Of a stretch of DNA of 42,473 nucleotides, positions 1-9,189 are shown one piece after another; positions within the stretch are counted from its first letter, which is position 1, and each line of letters opens with the position of its first letter. Under the pieces are notes generated by a model that ran no database searches, was not told the origin of the DNA, and saw nothing but the letters and a program-made list of their open reading frames with translations. Position numbers and translations under genes: made by a program. This stretch comes from Phyllobacteriaceae bacterium UBA1940 (GTDB lineage: Bacteria; Pseudomonadota; Alphaproteobacteria; Rhizobiales; Rhizobiaceae), in assembly GCA_002336975.1 (NCBI GenBank), contig DDFA01000086.1, forward strand, positions 1 to 42,473, read 5' to 3'.

Positions 1-1
1 A

Positions 2-172
2 ACCGCCACCGGCCACATCGCCGACATCGCCCGGGCCGGCCTCGACAGTCGGCGCGGCCGCGCGTTCGACCCGGCGTCAAAAGGCGGCTGCGCCCCCGCC
101 TACAGCGATGCGCGCGCCGCCTATCGCAACGCCCGGTCGCGGGCGCTCGGGTCCATCGCAAGTCAGGGCTGA
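2..172 (+). CDS. C-terminal end of an unidentified protein (partial)
   Basis: An open frame enters from the left edge and ends at a TGA at 170-172, giving 56 residues. They are rich in Ala, Arg and Gly, with a stretch reading GGCAPAYSDARAAYRNARSR near the end. Codon use (third-position G/C) fits a real gene, and the stop is followed by a non-coding repeat. I do not recognise the family from this tail. It runs toward pheT, so the two genes converge. It could also be a chance open frame, since high-GC DNA has many. Confidence 0.4.
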   Translation, partial: TATGHIADIARAGLDSRRGRAFDPASKGGCAPAYSDARAAYRNARSRALGSIASQG

Positions 173-210
173 GAGCCGCAGTATTCCCGGGGCCCCGGCG
201 TGACGCGCTA

Positions 211-302
211 CTGCATCGGCCCGAAAATCGGAATCGATTTTCGAATGCACGATGCAGCAGATCCAAAGTGTCAGAGCGTCCTTCGCACGCCCAATTGGAC
301 GC
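211..302. repeat. Nested palindromic intergenic repeat after pheT
   Basis: Two nested inverted repeats are visible. The outer arms are CTGCATCG (211-218) and CGATGCAG (250-257). The inner arms are CGAAAATCG (222-230) and CGATTTTCG (235-243) around a 4-nt loop. A second small inverted pair, GCGTCC (276-281) and GGACGC (297-302), follows. The element fills the space between the left-edge gene and the pheT stop at 311, so it may also act as the 3' end of both convergent transcripts. From memory it resembles a dispersed Mesorhizobium palindromic element; only one copy was noticed in this window. Confidence 0.6.
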
Positions 303-310
303 GCGGCGCG

Positions 311-2716
311 CTAGCCGCGCAGCACGCCGCCGGTCTGCTTCCTGACATTGTCGACGATGCGGCCGGCGAGCGCCTCGAAATCCTCGTCGGTCAGGGTCTT
401 GTCGACGGGCTGGATCGCCACTTCGATGGCGACCGACTTCTTGTCCTCGCCGATCGACTTGCCCTCGAACACGTCGAACACGGTGACGCCGGTGATCAGT
501 TTCCTGTCCGCGCCCTGCGCCGCGCGCATGATCGCCGCCGCCTCGGTGTCCCGCGCCACGACGAAAGCGAAATCACGCTTGACCGACTGGAAGGGCGACA
601 GGTCGAGCCTGGGCTTGGTGCGCGTCGGCTTGGCCTTCGGTTCCGGCACGGCGTCGACGAATATTTCGAAGCCGCAGATCGGACCGTCGGCGTCGAGCAC
701 ATCCAGCGTCCTGGGATGGAACTCGCCGAAATGGCCGAGCACCGTCTTGGGTCCGAGTTTGATCAGGCCCGAGCGGCCCGGATGATACCAGTCCGGCGCG
801 CCGGCCTCCACCGTCAGCCGGTCGACGGGCGCGCCGCAGGCCTCAAGCGCCGCGAGCGCGTCGGCCTTGGCGTCGAACACGCCGACAGCCCCGGCATTGC
901 CGCTCCAGGAACGGCCCGAGCCGTCCAGCTTCGCCGAGCCGCGCCGCACGCCGGCCGCAACTCGGCGCTGCGCTTGGGGCGTGTCGCCCTCATAGGTTCC
1001 CGACACTTCGAACAGGGCCACGTCGCCGAAGCCGCGATCGGCGTTGCGCTGGGCGGCGGCGATCAGGCCGGGCAGCAGCGAGGGGCGCATGTCGCTCATG
1101 TCGGCGGCGATCGGGTTCGACAGTTTCAGGCTGTCCTGGCCGCCGCCGAACAGCGTGGCGTGCTTTGCGGGAATGAACGACCAGGTGACGGCCTCCATCA
1201 TGCCGCGCACCGCGAGCGCGCGCCGCGCGGCGCGGGTGCGGATCTGCAGGGTGGTCAGGATGCGGCCGTTGACGGCGTCGTGGGCTAAGAGCGGCTGCGG
1301 CGCGATCTGGTCGACGCCGCGCATGCGCATGACTTCCTCGACCAGGTCCGCCTTGCCGTCGACGTCGGGACGCCAGGACGGGACGGTGACGTCGTAGACA
1401 TAGCCGCCGCCCCCGACGCCGAAGCCGAGCCGTTCGAGGATCGCAACGCTTTCGTCCGCCGGCACGTCCATGCCGGTCAGCCGCTTGACTTCAAGCGGCG
1501 GGAAAACGATGCGCCTGGGCGCATGGCCGGCATAGCCGACCACCTGCTTTTCGCCGGGGCTGCCGCCGCACAGGTCGAGCACCATCTGCGTCGCGAGATC
1601 GAGCCCGGGAACCATGAATTCCGGATCGACGCCGCGTTCGAACCTGTAGCGCGCGTCGGTGATGATGCCGAGCGTGCGCCCGGTGCGGGCGACGTTCAGC
1701 GGGTCCCAAAGCGCCGACTCGATCAGCACGTCGGTGGTGTTCTCGTCGCAGCCGGTGTGTTCGCCGCCCATCACCCCGGCGATCGAATCGGCGCCTTCCT
1801 CGTCGGCGATGGTACACATCTGCGGCGTCAGCGTGTATTCGCGCCCGTCGAGCGCCAGCACCTTCTCGCCGTCCCTGGCGCGGCGCACCGTCAGATTGCC
1901 ATTCACCTTGGCGAGGTCATAGACGTGCAGCGGCCGGCCGCGGTCGAAGGTGATGTAATTGGTGATGTCGACCAGCGCGCTGATCGGGCGCAGGCCGATG
2001 GCGATCAGCCGCTGCTGCATCCATTTCGGCGACGGGCCGTTGCTGACGCCGCGCACCAGGCGCAGGCTAAAGCCGGGGCACAGTTCCGGGTCCTCGATGG
2101 TGACGGAAACCGGGCATTGTCCTTCGCCCTCGATCGGGGCGATCGGCGGCGTCTTCAACACGCCGAGGCCCGACGCCGCCAGGTCGCGGGCAATGCCGTG
2201 GATCGAGGTCGCGTCGGGGCGGTTTGGCGTCAGGTTGATCTCGATCACCGGATCGTCGAGATGGGCGTAGGCGGCGAAGCTAGCGCCGACAGGCGCGTCC
2301 GCCGGCAGGTCGATGATGCCGTTGTGCTCGTCGGACAGTTCAAGCTCGCGCTCGGAACACATCATACCGCGGCTTTCGACGCCGCGGATCTTTCCGACGC
2401 CAAGCGTCACGTCGATGCCGGGCACATAGGTTCCAGGCGCGGCAAACGCGCCGATCAGTCCGGCCCGCGCATTGGGCGCGCCGCAGACGACCTGCACCGG
2501 ATCGCCGCTACCCGTGTCGACGCTGAGCACCTGCAGCTTGTCGGCGTCGGGGTGTTTTTGCGCCGTCAGCACCTTGGCGATCACGAACGGTCTCAGCGCC
2601 GCCTTGTCGTCGACATGCTCGACCTCCAGCCCGATCGAGGTCAGCCGCTCGACGATCTCGTCAAGCGTCGCGTCGGTTTCGAGATGATCTTTGAGCCAGG
2701 AGAGAGTGAGTTTCAT
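311..2716 (-). CDS. pheT: Phenylalanine--tRNA ligase beta subunit
   Basis: Cytoplasmic beta subunit of the alpha2-beta2 synthetase that charges tRNA-Phe; the beta chain carries tRNA binding and editing. It has 801 residues, normal for bacterial PheT. The N-terminus ([12 protein letters not shown]) and the EMAP-like tRNA-binding domain (about 40-150, with [11 protein letters not shown]) are typical. The B3/B4 editing region, the B5 domain (around 400-475) and a C-terminal FDX-ACB domain (last ~95 residues, starting near [14 protein letters not shown]) follow in order. The ATG is preceded by AGGAG, which overlaps the pheS stop, so pheS and pheT (9-nt gap) are translationally linked. The assignment is secure. 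Confidence 0.98.
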   Translation of the reverse strand: MKLTLSWLKDHLETDATLDEIVERLTSIGLEVEHVDDKAALRPFVIAKVLTAQKHPDADKLQVLSVDTGSGDPVQVVCGAPNARAGLIGAFAAPGTYVPGIDVTLGVGKIRGVESRGMMCSERELELSDEHNGIIDLPADAPVGASFAAYAHLDDPVIEINLTPNRPDATSIHGIARDLAASGLGVLKTPPIAPIEGEGQCPVSVTIEDPELCPGFSLRLVRGVSNGPSPKWMQQRLIAIGLRPISALVDITNYITFDRGRPLHVYDLAKVNGNLTVRRARDGEKVLALDGREYTLTPQMCTIADEEGADSIAGVMGGEHTGCDENTTDVLIESALWDPLNVARTGRTLGIITDARYRFERGVDPEFMVPGLDLATQMVLDLCGGSPGEKQVVGYAGHAPRRIVFPPLEVKRLTGMDVPADESVAILERLGFGVGGGGYVYDVTVPSWRPDVDGKADLVEEVMRMRGVDQIAPQPLLAHDAVNGRILTTLQIRTRAARRALAVRGMMEAVTWSFIPAKHATLFGGGQDSLKLSNPIAADMSDMRPSLLPGLIAAAQRNADRGFGDVALFEVSGTYEGDTPQAQRRVAAGVRRGSAKLDGSGRSWSGNAGAVGVFDAKADALAALEACGAPVDRLTVEAGAPDWYHPGRSGLIKLGPKTVLGHFGEFHPRTLDVLDADGPICGFEIFVDAVPEPKAKPTRTKPRLDLSPFQSVKRDFAFVVARDTEAAAIMRAAQGADRKLITGVTVFDVFEGKSIGEDKKSVAIEVAIQPVDKTLTDEDFEALAGRIVDNVRKQTGGVLRG

Positions 2717-2725
2717 GATGATCTC

Positions 2726-3811
2726 CTAGCTCGAAAGTCCGCCAAACAGCGTCGGCATGTCGAGCGGCCTGAAACCGTAATGTTGCAGCCAGCGCACGTC
2801 GGCGTCGAAGAAGGCGCGCAGGTCCGGCATGCCATATTTCAGCATGGCGATGCGGTCGATGCCCATGCCCCAGGCAAAACCCTGATATTCGTCGGGGTCG
2901 AGCCCGCCGGCGCGCAGCACGTTGGGGTGCACCATGCCGCAGCCGAGAATCTCCATCCAGTCATTGCCCTCGCCGAAGCGCACTTCGCCGGGCCGTGAGC
3001 GGTCGCACTGGATGTCGACTTCCAGCGACGGTTCGGTGAACGGGAAGAAGCTTGGGCGGAACCGCATCTTGACCTGCGGCACCTCGAAGAACGCTTTGCA
3101 GAACTCCTCCAGCACCCATTTCATGTTGGCGACATTGGCGGTTTTGTCGATCACCAGGCCCTCGACCTGATGGAACATCGGCGAGTGGGTGGCGTCGGAA
3201 TCCTGCCGGTAGGTCTTTCCCGGAATGACGATGCGGATCGGCGGCTTCTGCGTCTCCATGGTGCGGATCTGCACAGGCGAGGTGTGGGTGCGCAGCACCT
3301 TGCGCTCGCCGCTGGCGTCGGCCGGGAAGAAGAAGGTGTCGTGCATCTCGCGCGCCGGATGGCCGTCGGGAAAGTTCAGCGCGGTGAAATTGTAGTAGTC
3401 GGTCTCGATGTCCGGCCCCTCGGCGATGGCGAAGCCGAGATCGCCGAAGATCGCGGCGATCTCGTCGATCACCTGGCTGATCGGGTGGATGCGGCCGCGC
3501 TCGGCCGGCGACTGGCGCACCGGCAGCGTCACGTCGACCTTTTCCGCCGCAAGCCGCGCGGCGATTGCAACATCCTTGAGTTCGGTCTTGCGCGTCGCGA
3601 GCGCCTCGGTCACCCGGTTCTTCAACCCGTTGATCGCCGGCCCCCGGACCTGTCGGTCCTCCGGGCTCATCGACCCGAGCGTCTTCAGAAGTTCGGACAC
3701 CGAACCCTTCTTGCCCAGCGCGGCGACGCGCACCGCCTCGATCGCCGCCTCGTCGGCGGCCGATGCGATCTCGGCGAGCAGGCCGCTTTCAATGGTTGCG
3801 ATATCAGTCAT
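2726..3811 (-). CDS. pheS: Phenylalanine--tRNA ligase alpha subunit
   Basis: Catalytic class II subunit that activates Phe with ATP and pairs with PheT. It has 361 residues from the ATG at 3811. The open frame continues upstream, but that extension lies inside the preceding kinase-like gene and looks unlike PheS, so [12 protein letters not shown] is the chosen start. An N-terminal coiled coil (about 1-85) precedes the catalytic core. Class II motif 2 is seen around [16 protein letters not shown], and motif 3 around [17 protein letters not shown] near the C-terminus. The start overlaps the upstream kinase-like gene by 8 nt, indicating co-transcription. Confidence 0.97.
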   Translation of the reverse strand: MTDIATIESGLLAEIASAADEAAIEAVRVAALGKKGSVSELLKTLGSMSPEDRQVRGPAINGLKNRVTEALATRKTELKDVAIAARLAAEKVDVTLPVRQSPAERGRIHPISQVIDEIAAIFGDLGFAIAEGPDIETDYYNFTALNFPDGHPAREMHDTFFFPADASGERKVLRTHTSPVQIRTMETQKPPIRIVIPGKTYRQDSDATHSPMFHQVEGLVIDKTANVANMKWVLEEFCKAFFEVPQVKMRFRPSFFPFTEPSLEVDIQCDRSRPGEVRFGEGNDWMEILGCGMVHPNVLRAGGLDPDEYQGFAWGMGIDRIAMLKYGMPDLRAFFDADVRWLQHYGFRPLDMPTLFGGLSS

Positions 3812-4664
3812 GTCTGTCTTCCTGAAGTGCTGCGGCGGCGCCGTGAGATGGCGGAGCAATCGCCGATTTGAGGAACTGCGTGCCCGCGACCAGCCGCTGG
3901 CCGTCGCTGCCGACAAATCGTCCGAGAAGTTTCGCCGGCCCGAGCAGGCGGGCGAAGAATCCGACCAGCGTCTCAAGTTCGGCGAGCGCCTGCGCCGGCG
4001 CGATCCGGCGGTAGGCGGCAAACGCATGTCCCCTGGTTTCGTCGGCGGCGGCGCGCGCGGCGATCTGCTGGAACAGCAGCCACACGTCGCGGGCCTGCGC
4101 CTGCGCCAGCGGCATCGCAGCTTCCGGCTCCTCCTCGAAATCGAGAAAGCCGATCAGGCCGGCGTCGATCAACATGTCGCGCGGATGCGGGCGCCCGTGA
4201 ACGAGGCCGGCGGCGTGCGCCCGCCCAAGCGTTTCGGCGCAGCCTATCAGCAGCCTGTCGGCGGCGGCCGGATCGTCCTGCGCCAACCGGGCGATCTCGT
4301 CCTTCACGATCCGGCAGGCATTGCTGAACACCAGCACCTCGGGACCGCGGTAGAGGATGTCGAGCGCCGGGAAGCCCGCGGCCCTGAACGCATCGGTCTT
4401 GCGCGCCTCGCGGTCGGTGCGGCCGGCGGCGTCGACGCGCGGCGACGAACGCAGGAACGGGTAGGGCAAAAGCGGCGTCAGCGCGGCGTGCAGCGATTTT
4501 CCCGCCGACCGGTTGGCGGCGCCGAACCGCTTGATCCATACGGTGCGGCCGTCGACGACGGCCGGTCCGATCCGGCGCTGGTCGTCCGTCACCAGCAGGC
4601 GCAGCAGGGCGTTCAGCCCTTCGGGGCTGAGTTCGACGCGGCTCGTGTTCGCGTTTGTCGCCAT
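3804..4664 (-). CDS. Kinase-fold protein with altered catalytic loop
   Basis: A 286-residue protein with the layout of small bacterial Rdo/WaaP/Bud32-like kinases. Visible elements are a candidate beta-3 lysine (VWIKRFG, near 40), a possible alpha-C glutamate ([14 protein letters not shown]), a catalytic-loop segment ([13 protein letters not shown]) and a DFG-like LDFEE. In the catalytic loop the usual HGD is HGR, and the Mg-binding Asn position is Asp, so phosphotransfer activity is doubtful. The ATG at 4664 is preferred over an in-frame GTG at 4676, which sits in the tail of the rplT terminator. It lies between rplT and pheS and overlaps pheS by 8 nt. The substrate is unknown. A pseudokinase or a lineage-specific variant are both possible. 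Confidence 0.75.
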   Translation of the reverse strand: MATNANTSRVELSPEGLNALLRLLVTDDQRRIGPAVVDGRTVWIKRFGAANRSAGKSLHAALTPLLPYPFLRSSPRVDAAGRTDREARKTDAFRAAGFPALDILYRGPEVLVFSNACRIVKDEIARLAQDDPAAADRLLIGCAETLGRAHAAGLVHGRPHPRDMLIDAGLIGFLDFEEEPEAAMPLAQAQARDVWLLFQQIAARAAADETRGHAFAAYRRIAPAQALAELETLVGFFARLLGPAKLLGRFVGSDGQRLVAGTQFLKSAIAPPSHGAAAALQEDRHD

Positions 4665-4678
4665 TGTTCCAGTCACGG

Positions 4679-4711
4679 AAAAACCCGCGCCAGCCGTGCC
4701 AGCGCGGGTTT
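4679..4711 (-). terminator. Rho-independent terminator after rplT
   Basis: Arms AAACCCGCGC (4681-4690) and GCGCGGGTTT (4702-4711) form a perfect 10-bp stem with an 11-nt loop. Read on the minus strand the stem is followed by a run of five T. It lies 37 nt beyond the rplT stop and just before the kinase-pheS-pheT genes. Those genes therefore either have their own promoter or depend on read-through. Confidence 0.85.
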
Positions 4712-4747
4712 CCCAATCAGATTTCGAAAAGTCTGGGAAGGCGCTGG

Positions 4748-5149
4748 TCAGGCTACAGCGCGCTCAAACTCGTTCGGGTTGCCGTTCTTGAGATATTCGA
4801 GCGCCGTCTTGGCCTTGGCCACCAGCGCCACGAACGCCTGGGGCTCGTGGATCGCCAGATCGGACAGCACCTTGCGGTCGATCTCGATGCCGGATTTGTT
4901 GAGGCCGTCGATGAAGCGGCCATAGGTCAGGCCATGCTCGCGCACGGCGGCGTTGATGCGCTGCACCCACAGGGCGCGGAAATTGCGCTTGCGGTTCTTG
5001 CGGTCGCGATAAGCATATTGCAGCGACTTCTCGACTGCCTGCTTGGCGATGCGGATGGTGTTCTTGCGGCGGCCGCGGAACCCCTTGGCCTGATCCAGAA
5101 CCTTCTTGTGCTTGGCGTGCGAGGTGACGCCTCTTTTTACACGTGCCAT
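4748..5149 (-). CDS. rplT: 50S ribosomal protein L20
   Basis: A 133-residue, strongly basic primary 23S rRNA-binding protein needed early in 50S assembly. The N-terminus [20 protein letters not shown] and the internal [20 protein letters not shown] are hallmarks of L20, and the length is slightly above the usual ~118 because of a short C-terminal extension. The ATG is preceded by GGAGATC. It follows rpmI with a 36-nt gap, the normal order. In E. coli L20 represses its own operon through the leader RNA; I did not identify such a structure here. Confidence 0.98.
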   Translation of the reverse strand: MARVKRGVTSHAKHKKVLDQAKGFRGRRKNTIRIAKQAVEKSLQYAYRDRKNRKRNFRALWVQRINAAVREHGLTYGRFIDGLNKSGIEIDRKVLSDLAIHEPQAFVALVAKAKTALEYLKNGNPNEFERAVA

Positions 5150-5185
5150 GTCATGATCTCCTTGATGTCTCGAGGTCCGCCGGGC

Positions 5186-5389
5186 TTACAGGCCGTTCGG
5201 CAGGAAGTTCTTGATGACCTTCTCGCCGTCGGGCTTGGCGAGGACCATCGTTCCGCGGGCGTCGCGGATGAACTTGTTCGAGCGCTTGATCATGCCGTGG
5301 CGCTTGCCGGCGGCTGCCGCCAGCACCTTGCCGGTGGCGGTGATCTTGAACCGCTTCTTGGCGGCCGATTTGGTCTTCATCTTGGGCAT
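5186..5389 (-). CDS. rpmI: 50S ribosomal protein L35
   Basis: A 67-residue basic ribosomal protein. The sequence starts [20 protein letters not shown] and contains [18 protein letters not shown], both diagnostic of L35. The ATG is preceded by AAGGAAG. It is the first gene of the rpmI-rplT pair. The usual upstream partner infC is on the same strand but about 5.7 kb away, separated by the nirK block, so rpmI needs its own promoter within roughly 5390-5520. Confidence 0.98.
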   Translation of the reverse strand: MPKMKTKSAAKKRFKITATGKVLAAAAGKRHGMIKRSNKFIRDARGTMVLAKPDGEKVIKNFLPNGL

Positions 5390-5522
5390 TTTGCTTCCTT
5401 TCTAGCGGCCTCATCGGTGAGGCTCTTGTTTTGCATCAGGCCGACCAAAGGCCTGAACAGCATAAAGACCGCCACGGCATGCCCTGCCGGGCGGCTTTTC
5501 AACGAGCGAGCAGATAGATTCA

Positions 5523-5536
5523 ACTCTTGCAAGAGT
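5523..5536. promoter_or_regulatory. Perfect 14-bp palindrome upstream of rpmI
   Basis: ACTCTTGCAAGAGT is a perfect 14-bp palindrome between the rpmI start and the MFS gene, touching the MFS stop codon. It could be an operator for the rpmI promoter or a weak 3' structure for the MFS transcript. No T-run follows on either strand, which argues against an intrinsic terminator. Its role is unknown. Confidence 0.4.
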
Positions 5537-6774
5537 CAAGCTGGCGTCTGGTCCTGACGCGGCCGAAGCCGGGTTCGGAGGACCAACAGCCCCACCAGGG
5601 TCATGAACGTGCATACCGCGCCGGCGAGGAAGGTTCCCCGCGGGCCAGCCAGATCCCAGAGCGCTCCCGCAACGACGCTTGCAAAGAGCAGGGCCAGGCC
5701 TGTGATCAGATTGAACATGCCGAAGGCAGTGCCGCGCAGTTCCGCAGGCGAGGTCTCGGCGACCAGTTTGGCGAACAGCCCCTGGGTGAAACCCATATGC
5801 AGACCCCAAAGAATGACGCCTACGGCGGTGGCGGCAATGCCCTGCGCGAAAGCCAGCGTAAGATCGGCGCACACAAGCAGCGACAATCCGATGACAAGAA
5901 TGCCGACCTGATCGACCTTGTCGGAAAGCACGCCGACCGGATAGGCCGAGAGGGAATAGGCAATGCTCATCAGCACGAGTGCAAGCGGGACCAGCGCCAC
6001 AGGCAAGCCGATCGACTGTGCCTTGAGGATGAGGAACGCCTCGCTGAAACGGGCGAGCGTAAACAATGTGGCGATGGCCACGACCCACCAATAGGGTTTG
6101 CCGAGACGGCGCAGGTCATCGCGTTGCAGCGGCATGCGAAGGCGGCGGAGTTGTTGCGGCCGCTCCGGTTCCTTGACCACGAACAGCAGCACGCCGACCG
6201 ACAGAAATGCGGGGATGACCGCAACCCAGAACACAGTCTGGAAATTGCCGGCCGTCAGCCACATCAGGCCAATCGCCAGCAGCGGCCCGATAAAGGCGCC
6301 GACGGTGTCGAGGGATTGGCGCAGACCGAAGCTTGCGCCCCGCAGTTCCGGCGGGGAGATGTCCGCAACGAGGGCGTCTCGCGGCGCCCCTCGGATTCCC
6401 TTGCCGATACGATCTATGAATCGGGCGGCGACAAGCCATTCGAGATTGGTGGCGAGCGGGAAGATCGGCTTGGTGATTGCCGCGAGGCCATAGCCAAGGA
6501 CCGCAAGGAACTTACGCTTGCCCAGCCAGTCGCTCAGCGCCCCCGAAAACACCTTCGTGATCGACGCCGTGGCCTCCGCGACGCCTTCGATCACGCCAAC
6601 CGCGAGGGCAGACGCGCCCAGCGCCGAGACCATATAGAGCGGCAGCAGCGCATGGATCATCTCGGAGGAGACGTCCATCAGCATCGAGACAAAGCCGAGC
6701 GCCCAAATGCCGGTCGGAATGCCGCGATATGTCGCCGATCCTGCTGTTGGCTTGGTCGCGTCCCGGCTTGCCAA
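5536..6774 (-). CDS. Major facilitator superfamily transporter
   Basis: An inner-membrane secondary transporter of about 412 residues with the usual twelve hydrophobic segments. The MFS signature loop between TM2 and TM3 is seen in GALSDWLGKRKFLAVLG, and a second copy-like loop (GVLSDKVDQVG) lies in the C-terminal half, as expected from the family's internal duplication. RFIDRIGKGIRGAPRDALVAD is a conserved stretch of one MFS subgroup of unknown substrate. The start is uncertain: an in-frame TTG at 6774 has a good AGGAG eight nt upstream, whereas a TTG at 6816 adds 14 residues but lacks one. It sits downstream of nirK on the same strand but beyond nirK's terminator. The substrate cannot be inferred. 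Confidence 0.85.
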   Translation of the reverse strand: MASRDATKPTAGSATYRGIPTGIWALGFVSMLMDVSSEMIHALLPLYMVSALGASALAVGVIEGVAEATASITKVFSGALSDWLGKRKFLAVLGYGLAAITKPIFPLATNLEWLVAARFIDRIGKGIRGAPRDALVADISPPELRGASFGLRQSLDTVGAFIGPLLAIGLMWLTAGNFQTVFWVAVIPAFLSVGVLLFVVKEPERPQQLRRLRMPLQRDDLRRLGKPYWWVVAIATLFTLARFSEAFLILKAQSIGLPVALVPLALVLMSIAYSLSAYPVGVLSDKVDQVGILVIGLSLLVCADLTLAFAQGIAATAVGVILWGLHMGFTQGLFAKLVAETSPAELRGTAFGMFNLITGLALLFASVVAGALWDLAGPRGTFLAGAVCTFMTLVGLLVLRTRLRPRQDQTPA

Positions 6775-7013
6775 TTCATCAGCTCCTGTGGTGGGCGTCG
6801 AAGCCCTTTCGGGCAAGCGTATCGAGACGTCTCTCGCGGACGCGCAATCGCCCTTCGGCGGTTTGGGGTGAAACCAGGCAGGTCATGGAACGATCAAGCA
6901 GTGAGGAAGATAAGGCCATCGTTCATCCATCTTGTAGCAGCCGCGACAAGTCAGGAGAACGCAGCAAATAGCCCTTGTTTGTGACCCGTAGATGGGGTCC
7001 AGGCGCAGGCGTG

Positions 7014-7043
7014 AAAAGGACCGGGCGGTCGCCCGCCCGGTCC
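7014..7043 (-). terminator. Rho-independent terminator after nirK
   Basis: GGACCGGGCGG (7018-7028) and CCGCCCGGTCC (7033-7043) form a perfect 11-bp stem with a 4-nt loop. On the minus strand four T residues follow (AAAA at 7014-7017 on the plus strand). It lies 28 nt past the nirK stop and separates nirK from the MFS gene. Confidence 0.85.
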
Positions 7044-7070
7044 ATTTTCGCTGGGGTTGAAACCTCGACC

Positions 7071-8606
7071 CTATTTCTTGGGCGCGTGGTCGGCGGTGCC
7101 GTGATGCATGATGTCATCGTCCTCGGGCCCGTCGACGACAAGGTAGCCGGCCAGGCCGCGTTCGGCGCGCGACAGGGCGTGGTCGACAAGCACGAAGGTG
7201 CCCGCCCGGTCGAGCTTGAAGTCGACCACGGTCGTGCCGCCGGGCGGCACCGTCACCGTCTGAACATTGGTCAGCGGCGGCGAAGTGATCGAGCCGAGAT
7301 TGTAGACATTGTCGAAAATCTCGCCGATGACGTGGAAGGACGAGGTGTAGTTGGGTCCGCCGACGCCGAAATAGATGCGCACCGTCTCGCCGACGCTGGC
7401 ATAGAGAGGATGGCGCTTGGTCAGCGCGCCGACGGCGCCGTTGAACAGGAAATATTCCGGCCGTTCCGAGATCAGCTTGTCGTAGTCCATCTCCATCTCG
7501 CCCTGCGTGCCAAAGGGTTCGACGGTGTAGAGTTCGCCCTGCATCACGTAGAACTCGCGGTCGACCTGCGGCAGCCCGCCTTCCGGCTCGACGATGATGA
7601 TGCCGTACATGCCGTTGGTGATGTGGTGGGCGACGCTCGGCGTGGCGCAGTGATAGACATAGACGCCGGGCTTGAGCGCCTTGAACGTCACGGTGTTGTG
7701 GGCGCCTGGATCCGTCTGCGTCGCATGCGCGCCGCCGCCGGGGCCGGTCGCGGCATGGAAGTCGACCGAATGCGCGACCATGCTGTCGGCGCTGTTGGTC
7801 AGCGTCACCTCGACCGTGTCGCCGACCCGCACACGCAGGGCGGGACCGGGCACCTTGCCGTTGAACGTCCAGTAGACATAGGTGGTGCCGTCGTCGAGCT
7901 TGCCTTTGACCTCGATGGTCTCCAGCGCCACCTTGACCACTTGCGGCGGGCGCTGGCCGATCGGAGGCGGCAGGTCGCCCGGGTCGCGCACGATGTCGGC
8001 GCCATCGGTTTCCGGCGCCGAACGGGAGCCCGCGACAACCCGGATCAGGCCTTCCATGCCGGCCTGTCTGTGCCCGGCGATGGTGCAGAAATAGGCGAAT
8101 TCGCCCGGCTTCTTCGCCTCGAATGCGATCGTCGCCGATGCGTTCTTGCCGACAACGACGTTCGACCGGGCGTTGTACTGGTCGACAAAGATGTCGTGCT
8201 CCGCGCCTTCGCCGTTGATCAGGTTGATCTGGACCAGTTCGCCCTCATAGACGGTCAGTTCCGGATTGACCTTTCCGTCAATCGTTCCGCCGACGCCGAC
8301 ATAGACCATCCGCCCGCCCGCGATGCCGGTCCGCAGCGTGAAGACCAGCGGCGCGTGATAGCTGGTTGCCGGCATCGACATCGTGGTGGCGGCGGGTTCG
8401 GCGCTCGCGCCCGAATTGGCCTGCGCCGTCTGCATCGCCGGCATGGCGTGCGTCGCCTCCTGGGCATGTGCGTGGCCAAGCTGCACCATTGCGGCCAGAA
8501 GCATCGCGCTCAGGAAAAGAAAGGCGCGGATGAGCAGTGAGCCCGCCGCGCCTGGGGTTAATGTGCCGACCCGCGATCTGGCCGGATCGATGCCTGGAAC
8601 AGACAT
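7071..8606 (-). CDS. nirK: Three-domain copper nitrite reductase (N-terminal cupredoxin fusion)
   Basis: Periplasmic NO-forming nitrite reductase. From the ATG at 8606 (preceded by GGAG; a TTG at 8639 lacks a good site) it has 511 residues, against about 340-380 for ordinary NirK. A secretion signal ends near GHAHAQ. A first cupredoxin domain (about 75-190) holds a complete type 1 copper set: His in AEHDIF (~137), then Cys, His and Met in CTIAGHRQAGM (~174, 179, 184). The catalytic two-domain core follows: AHSVDFH gives the T1 His, catalytic Asp and T2 His; YHCATPSVAHHITNGM gives the T2 His and T1 Cys, His, Met; KRH (~399) is the catalytic His and SSFHVIGE (~425) the last T2 His. All ligands are present. 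The layout recalls the Hyphomicrobium denitrificans enzyme. Pseudoazurin lies just upstream. Confidence 0.95.
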   Translation of the reverse strand: MSVPGIDPARSRVGTLTPGAAGSLLIRAFLFLSAMLLAAMVQLGHAHAQEATHAMPAMQTAQANSGASAEPAATTMSMPATSYHAPLVFTLRTGIAGGRMVYVGVGGTIDGKVNPELTVYEGELVQINLINGEGAEHDIFVDQYNARSNVVVGKNASATIAFEAKKPGEFAYFCTIAGHRQAGMEGLIRVVAGSRSAPETDGADIVRDPGDLPPPIGQRPPQVVKVALETIEVKGKLDDGTTYVYWTFNGKVPGPALRVRVGDTVEVTLTNSADSMVAHSVDFHAATGPGGGAHATQTDPGAHNTVTFKALKPGVYVYHCATPSVAHHITNGMYGIIIVEPEGGLPQVDREFYVMQGELYTVEPFGTQGEMEMDYDKLISERPEYFLFNGAVGALTKRHPLYASVGETVRIYFGVGGPNYTSSFHVIGEIFDNVYNLGSITSPPLTNVQTVTVPPGGTTVVDFKLDRAGTFVLVDHALSRAERGLAGYLVVDGPEDDDIMHHGTADHAPKK

Positions 8607-8683
8607 GTCGCTATCTCCACTCGTTTGCAAAAGCCCCAACGGGACCTGTCACGGCGTGATAGCGAGGCCTGACCGGCCACTCT

Positions 8684-8697
8684 TTGTTGCGGCGCAA
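8684..8697 (-). promoter_or_regulatory. FNR/NNR-type box upstream of nirK
   Basis: TTG-N8-CAA at 8684-8697 (TTGTTGCGGCGCAA) matches the half-sites and spacing of Crp/Fnr-family boxes seen before denitrification genes. It lies about 84 nt upstream of the chosen nirK ATG, in the short gap between pseudoazurin and nirK. The NnrR-like regulator encoded at 9253 is the obvious candidate to bind it. Confidence 0.65.
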
Positions 8698-8703
8698 ACA
8701 GTC

Positions 8704-9135
8704 CTATTTCGCGGCTTCGGCGAGCAGGTCGGCGAACACTTTTTTCGCCTTGCCCGGATGCTTGACCTGGGATGCGGCTTCAAGGTTGACCGGCTTGCCG
8801 ACAACGATCAGCGCCACCATGCCCATGCCGTAGTGCGGCAGGCACTTGACGCCGTAGACGCCTTCGGCGGTCACGGTGTATTTGACCTCCTGGCTCATCT
8901 TGCCTTTGAAGCCTTCCACGCCGTCGGGGAGCATGCCGTCGATCGACTGGGCGTCGTGGCCCTTGTCGACCGGTACGAATGTGATCGTGTCGCCGGGAGC
9001 GGCCTTGATGAAATCCGGTTCGAAGACCATCGCGCCCTTCTCACCCTTGTTCAGCATCTTCACCTCGTAGTCCGCAGCTTGTGCGGAGGCTGCGAACAGG
9101 CACAGTCCGGCGGCAATCGTTGCGATCAGCTTCAT
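8704..9135 (-). CDS. Pseudoazurin
   Basis: A small periplasmic blue-copper electron carrier that donates electrons to copper nitrite reductase. From the ATG at 9135 (preceded by GGAG) it has 143 residues, with a clear signal peptide cut after ASAQA (~20). The type 1 copper ligands are His60 (KGHDAQ), Cys98, His101 and Met106 in CLPHYGMGM, the pseudoazurin spacing. It is co-oriented with nirK just upstream, although the FNR-type box between them suggests nirK also has its own promoter. An in-frame upstream ATG at 9147 is possible but has a poorer ribosome site. Confidence 0.95.
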   Translation of the reverse strand: MKLIATIAAGLCLFAASAQAADYEVKMLNKGEKGAMVFEPDFIKAAPGDTITFVPVDKGHDAQSIDGMLPDGVEGFKGKMSQEVKYTVTAEGVYGVKCLPHYGMGMVALIVVGKPVNLEAASQVKHPGKAKKVFADLLAEAAK

Positions 9136-9189
9136 TCTAGTCTCCATTCGGTTGAAGCTGCGCTATACAGCCGTTCGACGCGCAGCGAT

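Noticed and set aside
1523..2998. 491-codon plus-strand frame over pheT
   Set aside because: Antisense to a secure pheT reading; no domain and typical shadow composition.
5527..6984. 485-codon plus-strand frame over the MFS gene
   Set aside because: Polar, repetitive Gln/Arg/Asp composition opposite a clear 12-helix transporter.
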